From positions 62,001-126,000 of the forward strand of contig JAQVAV010000006.1 in the NCBI GenBank assembly GCA_028690665.1: DNA of 64,000 nt, read 5' to 3'. Source of the stretch: Paludibacter sp. (lineage in GTDB: Bacteria > Bacteroidota > Bacteroidia > Bacteroidales > Paludibacteraceae). The notes beneath the pieces are model-generated. The model was not told the origin of the DNA. It saw only the letters and a list, made by a program, of their open reading frames with translations, and ran no database searches. This document shows positions 55,593-64,000 of the stretch, piece after piece. Numbering within the stretch: position 1 is the first letter of the stretch; every line of letters starts with the position of its first letter. The translations under genes were made by a program, and so were the position numbers.

Positions 55593-56405
55593 GTGAAAAA
55601 AATCATTCTCCCTCTTTTATTGTTATTACTTTTAAGTTCATGTAATGCCTATAAAAAGATTGCTTATGTTCAATCTGCCGGTACACCTGTTGATTATTCC
55701 GAAAATGACTTTACCGGTATTCCAGAACCGGTATTGCAGATAGGTGATTTACTTTCGGTAACTATTAATACCCAGACTCCTGAAGCCGCGATTCCCTTTA
55801 ACCTGCCCTTTATTCCATCGGGGGAGACAATGAATGCTTACAGTATTTCCGGATCAATTGCTTCCGGAGGAGGCGGATTACAAAATTATCTGATAGATAC
55901 AGATGGCAATATTTCTTTTCCTATTATAGGAAAAATTCATGTGGCAGGATTGACTAAAAAAAAATTCACAGAACTTATCCGTTCAAAAATTTATCCGGCT
56001 TATCTTAAAGAAGTTCCTGTTATATTGGTTCGTTTTGCAAATTATAAAATATCAGTTCTGGGGGAAGTTGCAAGACCGGGGAGTATTGATGTGGACAATG
56101 AAAAAATAAGTATTTTAGAAGCTCTGGCCCAAGCGGGAGATCTTACTGTTTACGGTCGTCGAGATAATTTATTATTGATACGTGAAAATGCCAAAGGAGA
56201 AAGAGAAAGTTTTCGTATTGATTTGAGAGATGCCCGTTTGATTGATTCTCCCTATTTTTATTTACAGCAGAACGATGTCCTTTATGTACAACCCAATAAT
56301 CCGAAATCCCGGGCATCTGAATTTAGTACGGCAGAAACGGTTACAATATCGCTTGTTGGCACTTTTATTTCATTGACGTCCTTATTGATAAATATCTTGA
56401 AATAA
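55593..56405 (+). CDS. Wza-like polysaccharide export lipoprotein
   Basis: A 270-residue lipoprotein with signal MKKIILPLLLLLLLSSC (lipid Cys17). The Poly_export domain (about 44-155, with LQIGDLLSVTINTQTPEA and GNISFPIIGKIHVAGLTKK) and one SLBB domain (about 157-235, YKISVLGEVARPGSIDV) follow, with a C-terminal hydrophobic helix (about 245-268). It should form the outer-membrane export pore for the polymer. Translation starts at GTG 55593; no better ATG exists in frame. It is the first gene of the operon and lies 59 bp before the wzc-like gene. Confidence 0.92.
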   Translation: MKKIILPLLLLLLLSSCNAYKKIAYVQSAGTPVDYSENDFTGIPEPVLQIGDLLSVTINTQTPEAAIPFNLPFIPSGETMNAYSISGSIASGGGGLQNYLIDTDGNISFPIIGKIHVAGLTKKKFTELIRSKIYPAYLKEVPVILVRFANYKISVLGEVARPGSIDVDNEKISILEALAQAGDLTVYGRRDNLLLIRENAKGERESFRIDLRDARLIDSPYFYLQQNDVLYVQPNNPKSRASEFSTAETVTISLVGTFISLTSLLINILK

Positions 56406-56464
56406 TGCTATGTTCATTATATATGAGGTATTGGCTATAAAAAATAAAAAGGTACGATTTATTT

Positions 56465-58819
56465 ATGGATAATTATTTTGAACAATTAGATACGGATATA
56501 CAGGAAAAACCAATCAACTGGAGAGAAATATTTGAAACCATCCTGTATAACTGGAAATGGTTTGTCCTGTCCGTTATTTTAGCACTGATTGCAGGAGCCT
56601 TGTATGTCCGGACTCAACCGGATATTTTTCAGACAAAATCTTCTATTTTGATTATTGATCAGGCCCGTAACGGGCAAATGAATGAAGTCTCTTTGTTGAA
56701 ACAGTTAGACGCAGCAGGTTTGTCAAGTCGGTCTTCATACGCAGCAATGAATAATGAGGAACAGGTTATTAAATCTACCTTGCTCATGCGCAAAGTTGTA
56801 AAGAGGTTAGAACTTTATACTTCCTACAGCCAACGGGTATTTCTTAAAGATATTGATTTATATACTTCTGCTCCGTTATATGTTCATCTTGACAGTGTTT
56901 CGCTGGCTAAACTTAGCTCTGCTTTGGTAATGGAGATGGAGCCGGATAAGGGAAAGCTGATTATTCATGGCGAATATGCCGGAAATAAATTTATGCTAAC
57001 GATAAAACAATTACCGGCAGTATTGAAAACACCTGCAGGAATGCTTTATGTACAATTGCGGCCGGATATGCAATTTCCGGAAAATACAATTATAGTAACA
57101 ATTAATGCTCCTGTAAAAGTTACCAAAGCTTATCAGAATGCTCTTACAACAGAGGTAGGAAAAATGATTGATGTAATTGATATTTCTGTAACATCCACAA
57201 ATGCTCAGAAAGCCAAGGATATTCTGAATACGCTGGCCGATATATACAATGAAGACGCGGCAGAGCAAAACAATCTCTCGGCTGTAAATACCAAACATTT
57301 TATTGACAATCGTCTGATTCTACTTACAGGAGAACTAACGGATGTTGAGAAAAATGTTGAGAACTATAAACAAGCGAATCAATTGACAGATATAAGCGAT
57401 GACGCTAAAATTTTTTTAGAGAAAAACAGTACGTACGAGGCACGACAAATAGAGGTGGAAATGCAGCAAAATTTGATCAGTTATGTGGATGAATTTATTA
57501 AAGCTCCGGCCAATAAGAATACATTGATTCCGAATCTTGGCATTTCCGATCCCGGGCTGATGGCTGTAATTAATGATTATAACCAGTTAATAATGCAACG
57601 CAATCGTATTGCGGCTGGGAGTTCGGATGCTAATCCGGCTCTGATAACTATAAATCAGCAGATTGAATCTACCCGAAAAACGATACAAACCGGCATTGCG
57701 GTTGCCCGAAAAGCCCTGCAAATTAATAATCAGGATTTGGCTGCACAAAATAATTTAATGCAAAATAAAATTAGGGAGATTCCGAGACAGGAGCGTGAAT
57801 TTATTGAAATTAAACGTCAGCAACAGGTAAAAGAGTCGCTTTATCTTTTTCTTTTGCAGAAACGGGAAGAAGCTGCTCTGAATATGGCGATAAATGTTCC
57901 TAAAAGCCGTGTATTGAATACTCCGGATGAAGTGTGGAAAACAGCTCCTAAGTCGAAGATGTTATTAGCTGTTTTTATGTTGATAGGGTTAATTATTCCG
58001 GGTGTTATTTTATACATAAAAGAACTCGTAAATACAAAAATAAGGTATCGCAGTGATGTCGAAAAGTTGTCTGATATTCCGGTGCTTACTGAGTTGGCGC
58101 ATAATGATAACGGAAATGTAATCATAGATCACAAAACCAATAATAACTCGAATGCTGAACTTTTCAGGCTCATGCGTACCAAATTGCAGTTTGTTCTGGA
58201 TTATCCTACGGAGAAAGTGATTTTAGTTACATCGACTATGTCGGGAGAAGGAAAAACTTTTGTCAGTATCAATATATCTATTATGCTTTCGCTTATGGAT
58301 AAAAAGGTTTTGTTGATGGGAATGGACTTGCGAAGACCTCAATTGGCCAAACATTTTGACTTTGATAGTCAGGATGGAATAACATCTTATCTGTCTGGTC
58401 TGGAACCGGATTATAAGAAGTTGATTGTAGAACATAATCAATTTTCTAATTTATATATTTTACCTTCAGGAATTATTCCCCCGAATCCTACAGAATTAAT
58501 TATGAAAGAGCGTTTCGAAACTTTGATGAATGCGCTTAAAGAAGAATACGATTATATTGTAATAGATACGGCTCCTGTTGGCGCGGTGTCGGATACATTT
58601 TTGATTGATCGTTTATCAGATATTACGCTTTATATTACACGATCTGGAATTACAGATAAGCGAAATGTGGAATTTGTCAATAGAATTAATCTTGAAAAAT
58701 CATTGAAACGTATTTATTTTATAGTTAACGATGTCGATGTAACTGCTAATCGCTATGCTTATCATAGCAGGTATGGTTACGGATACGGATATGGTTATGG
58801 ATATAAAGAGGCCAAATGA
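56465..58819 (+). CDS. Wzc-like polysaccharide co-polymerase with BY-kinase domain
   Basis: A 784-residue inner-membrane protein that controls chain length and export. Two membrane helices (about 36-53 and 500-520) enclose a periplasmic Wzz/GNVR region with coiled coils. The cytoplasmic tyrosine kinase (about 570-784) has Walker A TSTMSGEGKTFVSINIS, Walker A' LLMGMDLRRPQ and Walker B YIVIDTAPVG. The C-terminus is a run of tyrosines, ending HSRYGYGYGYGYGYKEAK, the expected autophosphorylation tail. It lies between the Wza-like and outer-membrane protein genes. Confidence 0.94.
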   Translation: MDNYFEQLDTDIQEKPINWREIFETILYNWKWFVLSVILALIAGALYVRTQPDIFQTKSSILIIDQARNGQMNEVSLLKQLDAAGLSSRSSYAAMNNEEQVIKSTLLMRKVVKRLELYTSYSQRVFLKDIDLYTSAPLYVHLDSVSLAKLSSALVMEMEPDKGKLIIHGEYAGNKFMLTIKQLPAVLKTPAGMLYVQLRPDMQFPENTIIVTINAPVKVTKAYQNALTTEVGKMIDVIDISVTSTNAQKAKDILNTLADIYNEDAAEQNNLSAVNTKHFIDNRLILLTGELTDVEKNVENYKQANQLTDISDDAKIFLEKNSTYEARQIEVEMQQNLISYVDEFIKAPANKNTLIPNLGISDPGLMAVINDYNQLIMQRNRIAAGSSDANPALITINQQIESTRKTIQTGIAVARKALQINNQDLAAQNNLMQNKIREIPRQEREFIEIKRQQQVKESLYLFLLQKREEAALNMAINVPKSRVLNTPDEVWKTAPKSKMLLAVFMLIGLIIPGVILYIKELVNTKIRYRSDVEKLSDIPVLTELAHNDNGNVIIDHKTNNNSNAELFRLMRTKLQFVLDYPTEKVILVTSTMSGEGKTFVSINISIMLSLMDKKVLLMGMDLRRPQLAKHFDFDSQDGITSYLSGLEPDYKKLIVEHNQFSNLYILPSGIIPPNPTELIMKERFETLMNALKEEYDYIVIDTAPVGAVSDTFLIDRLSDITLYITRSGITDKRNVEFVNRINLEKSLKRIYFIVNDVDVTANRYAYHSRYGYGYGYGYGYKEAK

Positions 58820-58853
58820 TTTGCTAGTTTGTAGTTTACTTAAATTTAAACTT

Positions 58854-59522
58854 GTGAGAAAAATAATATCGTTCCTTTCGTTTTTCTTTATTTTAATAAT
58901 TTGCACTAATGCACAAAATAACACATCCGCTTATATGTTCAGTCCGGAATTTTATGCGGGGGGTATGGTGGGAGTCAATAATTTTGCTTCAGAAGGATAT
59001 ACGTTGACTTCCACTCCTGGCAAATATACTCCGGTTGAAACTCTCGGTACTACTCTTAGAGGATTTGCCGGATACAATATCACCTCAACTTTAGGAGGCC
59101 GGGCCGGAATCGGTTTAAGTGTTTATAAATGGCCAAACAGTGGGAATGTAACACAGATAAATACAGCATATCTTTCACTTGATTTGATGCTAAATCTTTC
59201 TAATTTGTTTTCAATATACAATCTAATCCGCAAATCGGATATTTCAGTGTATGCCGGATTAGCAGGAACTTATAGGGATGCTGCAACTTTTAATAGAACC
59301 CGAATCATGGTTGTACCTCGCGTAGGCCTCCAAATTGATCGTCGCTTAAATTACTCATGGGATCTTAATTTTTCCGGAGAATTGGATGCTGCATCAGATG
59401 ATTTTAATGAACTTGTTAATGAATTTCCATTGGAATTAATGCCCCAGATAATGATAGGAGTCGCTTACCATTTTCGTTGTTTGCACATGTTTCGTTCAGC
59501 TGATTGTAATAGTTGCTATTGA
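58854..59522 (+). CDS. outer-membrane beta-barrel protein of the exopolysaccharide operon
   Basis: A protein of about 222 residues with a signal peptide (VRKIISFLSFFFILIICTNAQ, read from GTG 58854), followed by amphipathic strands typical of a small beta barrel: GGMVGVNNFA, LGGRAGIGLSVYKW, ISVYAGLAGTYRD and MPQIMIGVAYHF. No named family was recognised. The C-terminal end has three Cys, unusual for a barrel. The frame is open back to 58755, overlapping wzc; the GTG start matches the signal peptide, and a TTG at 58821 is possible. It is the third gene of the operon; its role in export is inference. Confidence 0.7.
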   Translation: MRKIISFLSFFFILIICTNAQNNTSAYMFSPEFYAGGMVGVNNFASEGYTLTSTPGKYTPVETLGTTLRGFAGYNITSTLGGRAGIGLSVYKWPNSGNVTQINTAYLSLDLMLNLSNLFSIYNLIRKSDISVYAGLAGTYRDAATFNRTRIMVVPRVGLQIDRRLNYSWDLNFSGELDAASDDFNELVNEFPLELMPQIMIGVAYHFRCLHMFRSADCNSCY

Positions 59523-59670
59523 GCTAACTTGTTGTTATAATATAAATTATATCAGTCCTCTAATTTATAAATTTAGGCTTTAGAGTACAATATCATTATG
59601 TTATGTTGAAAATGAATATATTACTGGTAATGAGTATGTATTATAGCAGTTTTATAAAAAAAATTACAAG

Positions 59671-59703
59671 TTTGTGCTTATTTGGAATTTAAATGTACCT
59701 TTG
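59671..59703 (+). promoter_or_regulatory. promoter of the OmpA-family gene
   Basis: TTTG (59671-59674), 21 bp, TACCTTTG (59696-59703), 129 bp before the ATG. The leader contains a 7-bp hairpin (CGGCTAA 59776-59782 / TTAGCCG 59804-59810). Nothing else was seen in 59523-59832. Confidence 0.6.
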
Positions 59704-59832
59704 TAATAAAAGGTTAAAATATTATGGGCGATAAGTTATAATTAACTGTATATCAAATAGTGAGATAATAAAAACCGGCTAAAACTATTTTTTGTTTTGC
59801 CTGTTAGCCGATAATTCTAAATAAAATCTTGT

Positions 59833-61458
59833 ATGAAAAAATTTTTTTTTCCAGTAGTGATTCTTTTTTTGACAGTTTTTAGCACTTTACAGGCTGCTGA
59901 AAACTCAGATTCTGTTACCTTTAAACATGGTTGGTTTACAGGTCTCAATGGAGGGATTAATTCTTACCTCGGAGATGGGAATAATCCATTGGCAGATGGA
60001 GAATTCAATACTTTAAATTTGTTGAAGGCTTTGGGCTATTCAGGCCGTTTTGAGCTGGGCTATCATTTTAGTCCGGTTTTTAGTCTGCGCGGTTTTCTGG
60101 GATATAATTATTTCAATTATTATTTAAAAAATAATTCTACAGGAATAGAGTCAGTTCGTCCTTTTTCCGGCGAAAGTCTTTCTGCCGATTTTATGTGGAA
60201 TCTTTTAAATATTAGAAAATACGATCCAGAACGAAAATGGGATTTTTCGCTTTTTACCGGTTTGGGAGCTTATTATATGAATGATAATACCTTAAGTTCA
60301 AATTTGGCCGGGGCTTTTCGGGCCGGAGCCGAACTGGGGTATATAATAGATCGAAACTGGGCCTTGAAATTAGATGCGGAAGGGAATATTACAACAGATA
60401 ATTTGAATGATAATGTAACAAGACTTCCAGTGGATATGTATGCGGCTGTTACTGTGGGGATTGTCTACAACATTCCTGAGAAAAAGCCGAAAATACCTGC
60501 TGTGGTGGCACCAGAACAACCTGTTACGACACAGCCAGAGGTTAAACCCGAAGAACCCGTTCCTGCTGAGCCAGAACAGCCGGTAGTTTCTCAGGATACT
60601 GTAAAACCTGTTGTCGAACCTGTTACGCCTCCTGTGGTTCCAGAGCCAGAGAAACCAGTTGTGCCAGAAGAAAAACCGGCTATGTCTGATTATTTGAATG
60701 AACATATTTTCTTCTCGATTAATCAGCAGGAAGTGAAGAATGAGTGTCAGGAAGAATCAATGCGCAGGATTGCAGCCTATGTCAAAGCACATCCTAATGC
60801 GAAAATTATTGTGAGTGGTTATGCCGACAGAGGTATCGGTTCTGTTGACGCTAATAATTATGTGTCGAAACAACGCGCGGTTAACGTTGCGAATATGCTG
60901 ATTCGCCAATATGGCGTTCAATATAAAAATATATGGGTACGCTGGTTTGGGGGAGGAGTACAGCCTTATCTGAAAGCTTCTAAGAACCGGCTTGTTATTG
61001 TTCGGGATCCAGACAATCAGAAACTGAAATATGTAAGTCCGGGAGGAAAAGATGGAACTGGCGGTTTGTCCGATGATGTCGTTGTTAAAGAACCCGGGAA
61101 AACAGACTTCACAGAAAAAGCCGTTGATAATAAGCCATTATTTAAGGTGGTACACTTTAGCGATGGTGATGCCGGAATTATCGAACAAAATCAGAAAGAT
61201 GCAATTCGGGAAGCAGCTCTCTATATAAGGCAGCATCCGGATGCGGTAATAGCTGTAAGCGGATATGCCGATAAAGTTTCCGATGGTGAGAAAAAAAGTG
61301 CTGAACTGTCTAAAAACCGTGCTGTTACAGTAGCAAATATGCTGATTCGTCGCTATTCTGTTAAAACTGAACGTATACAGGTTCGATGGTACGGGGCACA
61401 GAAAGAAACCGGAGGGCAGTCTTTAAACCGGATGGTACTGATTAAAACCGTTCAATAA
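59833..61458 (+). CDS. outer-membrane protein with N-terminal barrel and two OmpA-like domains
   Basis: A 541-residue envelope protein: signal peptide (about 1-21, TLQAAENS), a beta-barrel region (about 33-213), a Pro/Glu/Val-rich linker (about 215-285), and two successive OmpA-like domains. The first (about 290-395) ends in YADRGIG...YVSKQRAVNVANML; the second (about 430-540) in YADKVSDGEKKSAELSKNRAVTVANML, read in parts. The conserved Asp and Arg of peptidoglycan binding are in both. Family members anchor the outer membrane to the wall. Tandem OmpA domains are uncommon. It has its own promoter and lies between the exopolysaccharide genes and the acyltransferase. Confidence 0.88.
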   Translation: MKKFFFPVVILFLTVFSTLQAAENSDSVTFKHGWFTGLNGGINSYLGDGNNPLADGEFNTLNLLKALGYSGRFELGYHFSPVFSLRGFLGYNYFNYYLKNNSTGIESVRPFSGESLSADFMWNLLNIRKYDPERKWDFSLFTGLGAYYMNDNTLSSNLAGAFRAGAELGYIIDRNWALKLDAEGNITTDNLNDNVTRLPVDMYAAVTVGIVYNIPEKKPKIPAVVAPEQPVTTQPEVKPEEPVPAEPEQPVVSQDTVKPVVEPVTPPVVPEPEKPVVPEEKPAMSDYLNEHIFFSINQQEVKNECQEESMRRIAAYVKAHPNAKIIVSGYADRGIGSVDANNYVSKQRAVNVANMLIRQYGVQYKNIWVRWFGGGVQPYLKASKNRLVIVRDPDNQKLKYVSPGGKDGTGGLSDDVVVKEPGKTDFTEKAVDNKPLFKVVHFSDGDAGIIEQNQKDAIREAALYIRQHPDAVIAVSGYADKVSDGEKKSAELSKNRAVTVANMLIRRYSVKTERIQVRWYGAQKETGGQSLNRMVLIKTVQ

Positions 61459-61479
61459 TCTTTATCTTTTTAATATAAA

Positions 61480-61511
61480 AAGCCTGATCGAACTAAATTT
61501 TGGTCAGGCTT
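61480..61511 (+). terminator. terminator-like hairpin after the OmpA-family gene
   Basis: AAGCCTGATC (61480-61489) / GGTCAGGCTT (61502-61511), the same stem arms as at 17194-17220, but followed by only a short T-run. Confidence 0.6.
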
Positions 61512-61639
61512 TCATGTAAACTTTCGTTGTTTGATCTGGTTATAAACTTTCATGTCTGGATTCTTTTATTAAAATCAACTGTTTTTATTTCTAAGCAAAA
61601 TGGGGGTCTGACTTTATCTTTATCTGACGGTTCATTTAT

Positions 61640-62695
61640 ATGGATAATAATCGTTTACATTATATTGACATAGTAAAAGGTATTGCTATTATTCTGGTTG
61701 TAATGGGGCATACTTCACCGCCATGGGGAATCGGAAATTTTATTTATCAGTTTCACATGCCTTTATTTTTTGTTTTGTCCGGATTTTTTTATCAGGATAA
61801 ATATGAAATAAGACCATTACGTTTTATCCTAAAAAGACTCAAAAGATTATATATTCCATTTGTGCAGTATGGCATTTTATTCCTTTTTCTTTATATGATT
61901 ATACATTATGCTGTCGAAGGAGATACCGGTTATTCTTTATTAGGGGTGGTGAAAGACATTTTGATAATAAGTTGTGGATTGGGAGGAGTATCATGGGCAG
62001 GGGCTTTTTGGTTCCTTAGAGCTCTGTTTTTAGTTAGTCTGATCTTTTTATGTATCAGGATGATTATACACAAGGTATTCAGAGACAACCGTATTACCGA
62101 TTATTTAACTTTTTTCCCTGTAACACTTATACTACTTCTTGGATATAAAATACAGTTTCCATATAATATCAGTTCTTCATTTGTTGCTTTGTTTTTTTAT
62201 TTTGCTGGGTATTTACTTGCAAAGAATAGAGATATAATAAAGATGAATTTTTGGATCGCATTTGCCTCGTTTATAATAGTGGTTTGTTGTTCGTTTTTTA
62301 ATAGTCCCGATCTTGCTTACAACAAATATAATTCTTTATTCTTATTCGTTTTGAGTGGTTTGTGCGGAACATATATGATAATGTATATATCTTTTAAAAT
62401 TAAGGGAAACCGTTTTTTAGAACATATAGGACAAAATTCAATCACTATTATGATTTTTCATTTTTTTTCATTTGTTTTTATAAATCTAATCATTGTATTG
62501 TGGTATGCATTACCAGTACAGAACGTTTTAGCTTATCCTTGTATAAAAAACTATCCATATTGGTGGATATTATATAGTTTCGCCGGTGTATTTATTCCAT
62601 TGGTATTTAATAAGATTATAATAGGAGCAAAAAGAAAACTACCTCAATTTTTATTTTTGCCTTATTGGTTTGAAAAAATAAATATTCAATTGTGA
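61640..62695 (+). CDS. acyltransferase-3 family membrane O-acyltransferase
   Basis: A 351-residue protein with about ten membrane helices. It opens RLHYIDIVKGIAIILVVMGHT, whose His is the catalytic residue of the family (PF01757), followed by FHMPLFFVLSGFFY. Members transfer acetyl groups to exopolysaccharide or peptidoglycan sugars in the membrane. It lies between the export genes and a flippase, so O-acetylation of this polymer is the likely job. There is a gap of 181 bp to the preceding gene with a hairpin. Confidence 0.9.
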   Translation: MDNNRLHYIDIVKGIAIILVVMGHTSPPWGIGNFIYQFHMPLFFVLSGFFYQDKYEIRPLRFILKRLKRLYIPFVQYGILFLFLYMIIHYAVEGDTGYSLLGVVKDILIISCGLGGVSWAGAFWFLRALFLVSLIFLCIRMIIHKVFRDNRITDYLTFFPVTLILLLGYKIQFPYNISSSFVALFFYFAGYLLAKNRDIIKMNFWIAFASFIIVVCCSFFNSPDLAYNKYNSLFLFVLSGLCGTYMIMYISFKIKGNRFLEHIGQNSITIMIFHFFSFVFINLIIVLWYALPVQNVLAYPCIKNYPYWWILYSFAGVFIPLVFNKIIIGAKRKLPQFLFLPYWFEKINIQL

Positions 62696-62832
62696 TTATA
62701 TCAAACTATAAAATCTATTTAAACTTGATAAAAAACAGAAGTTTTTTATACCAAAAAGAGACTTTGAGTTGGTGCAAGGGTAAATAATGAATGAAGAGGA
62801 ACCTTATGAAATTATAATAGTTAGAAAATTAC

Positions 62833-64000
62833 TTGGACAATAGTATTAAAACTAAATATATACAATTAAAAACGCAACCAGCTTATGCCAAGGTACTACA
62901 TTGGGGTAAATTGGTAAGTATTACCGGATCTGCCCAGATTATTATACAAGCGGTGGGTTTTTTGAGCGGGATTCTTATTATACGTCTGCTTCCGGTTGAA
63001 GAATATGCCCTTTACACTTTGGCCAATACTATGCTTGGTACTATGACGATATTGTCGGACGGAGGTATCTCTTCGGGAGTGATGGCGCAGGGTGGAAAGG
63101 TATGGCAGGATAAAGAAAAACTGGGCGCTGTATTGGCTACCGGACTTGATTTAAGAAAAAAGTTTGCCATTGGCAGCCTGATTGTCTCTATCCCTATTCT
63201 CTTGTATCTACTGCTAGATCATGGAGCTTCGTGGCTCACAGCCGTAATGATTGTACTTTCACTCATTCCGGCTTTTTATGCTGCTTTGTCCGATTCTCTT
63301 TTGGAAATAGTGCCTAAGCTGCATCAGGCGATTGCTCCTTTACAAAAGAATCAGGTAATGGTGAGTATCGGTCGGTTGATACTAAATGCCGGTTTGCTAT
63401 TTGTGTTCCCGTGGACGGCAGTTGCTCTTGTTGCCAATGGAATTCCTCGTATTTATGGAAATTATAAACTACATAAAATTGCTGAACCTTATGTAGTTGC
63501 AGAAAGGAAGCCTGACCCTATAGTAAGGAAAGAGATACTGAAAATTGTTAGAAAAATAATGCCAATCTCAATCTACTATAGTTTGTCAGGACAGATTGTT
63601 TTTTGGATATTGTCAATTTTTGGAAACACTAATAGTATTGCTCAAATTGGAGCACTGGGAAGATTAACTCAGTTAATTGCTTTTTTTTCAACTCTGATAA
63701 CCGTGCTAGTCATTCCTCGTTTTGCAAGAACGGAAAATGATAATAAAAAAATAATACGTTTCTTTTTATATATCCAATTATTATTATTGGTGATCTCTCT
63801 TGTAATTATGGTTCCTGTTTCCGTTTTTCCTCATCAAATTTTATGGATATTGGGAGAGTCATATGAAAATTTGAATTATGAATTAATATTAATCATGCTT
63901 TCTTCTTGTATTGGGTTATTTTATAGTACTTCCGGTAATCTCATAAGCTCTAGAGCTATTATACTTCAACCAGTTATTTTGATTTCATTAAATATATCTA
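62833..64000 (+). CDS. polysaccharide flippase-like membrane protein, 3' end outside window
   Basis: The frame opens with TTG at 62833 (a stop lies upstream at 62818-62820 and no ATG precedes the conserved start) and runs without stop to the right edge, at least 389 codons. It reads GKLVSITGSAQIIIQAVGFLSG... and contains several hydrophobic segments, like Wzx and O-antigen flippases. VEEYALYTLANTMLG corresponds to the family's P.EYG block. It follows the acyltransferase gene by 137 bp. The C-terminus is not visible. If TTG is not used, the true start is uncertain. Confidence 0.8.
   Translation, partial: MDNSIKTKYIQLKTQPAYAKVLHWGKLVSITGSAQIIIQAVGFLSGILIIRLLPVEEYALYTLANTMLGTMTILSDGGISSGVMAQGGKVWQDKEKLGAVLATGLDLRKKFAIGSLIVSIPILLYLLLDHGASWLTAVMIVLSLIPAFYAALSDSLLEIVPKLHQAIAPLQKNQVMVSIGRLILNAGLLFVFPWTAVALVANGIPRIYGNYKLHKIAEPYVVAERKPDPIVRKEILKIVRKIMPISIYYSLSGQIVFWILSIFGNTNSIAQIGALGRLTQLIAFFSTLITVLVIPRFARTENDNKKIIRFFLYIQLLLLVISLVIMVPVSVFPHQILWILGESYENLNYELILIMLSSCIGLFYSTSGNLISSRAIILQPVILISLNIS

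Noticed and set aside
1-64000. CRISPR array, tRNA or rRNA genes, prophage or a defence island
   Set aside because: No regularly spaced repeats, RNA cloverleaf, phage structural genes or defence modules were found. The EndoQ-UvrD gene is a repair enzyme by its domains and has no defence neighbours.

Overview
The window looks like a chromosomal segment of a low-GC Bacteroidetes bacterium, most likely order Bacteroidales. Reasons: at least nineteen upstream regions carry a TAnnTTTG -7 box (a few with a TTG/TTTG -33 element), Shine-Dalgarno sequences are scarce, and the gene set is typical of the group: short-form ProS, DapL, RibBA, a methylmalonyl-CoA decarboxylase-type carboxyltransferase, five-repeat DUF349, M49 peptidase, bactofilin and a class I Hcp operon. 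I cannot name the genus. No rRNA, tRNA, CRISPR array, insertion sequence with a DDE transposase, or prophage was seen.

Layout. 1-4909 (minus): the end of a surface polysaccharide cluster with polysaccharide pyruvyltransferase (cut by the left edge), nitroreductase, flippase and nucleotide-sugar dehydrogenase. 5076-6377: a NUDIX hydrolase and a REP-associated Y1 transposase boxed by matching hairpins and direct repeats. 6512-10380 (minus): biotin carrier and carboxyltransferase, then a HEAT-like protein, a DciA/DUF721 protein and a LysM glucosaminidase. 10521-23031 (mostly plus): cytidine deaminase, START-like protein, lptG-ribBA-SDR, DUF349, DUF2202 lipoprotein, TraB/GumN-like protein (minus), oxyR, a K+ channel and an MscS channel. 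23157-26036: a nucleotidyltransferase-like gene and a polyprenyl-phosphate sugar transferase. 26186-30277: proS, a GH3 remnant, a lactonase-fold protein and a ZIP transporter.

30328-35318 (minus): a second polysaccharide operon (flippase, asparagine-synthetase homologue without its Cys nucleophile, glycosyltransferase, GNAT/FemAB-like transferase). 35511-42403: bactofilin, YhdH oxidoreductase, dapL, glmS, purF-like amidotransferase and a decayed cupin. 42484-46383: a Crp/Fnr regulator facing a cupin, ferredoxin-like and hcp operon, with a palindrome in the divergent promoter. 46496-53117: M49 lipoprotein peptidase, an uncharacterised ATP-grasp-like protein and a 1067-residue EndoQ-UvrD fusion. 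53331-54854: a GHL10 glycosidase-like protein. 55593-64000: an exopolysaccharide export operon (Wza-like, Wzc-like, two outer-membrane proteins, acyltransferase and a flippase cut by the right edge), preceded by a 680-bp leader with two candidate promoters, a possible leader peptide and an attenuator-like hairpin.

The window therefore mixes housekeeping genes with three separate envelope-glycan loci. Most worth follow-up: the EndoQ-UvrD fusion, the Crp/Fnr palindrome placed like a class II activator site at the hcp operon, the nucleophile-less AsnB homologue beside a FemAB-like transferase, the boxed RAYT, and the exopolysaccharide leader.
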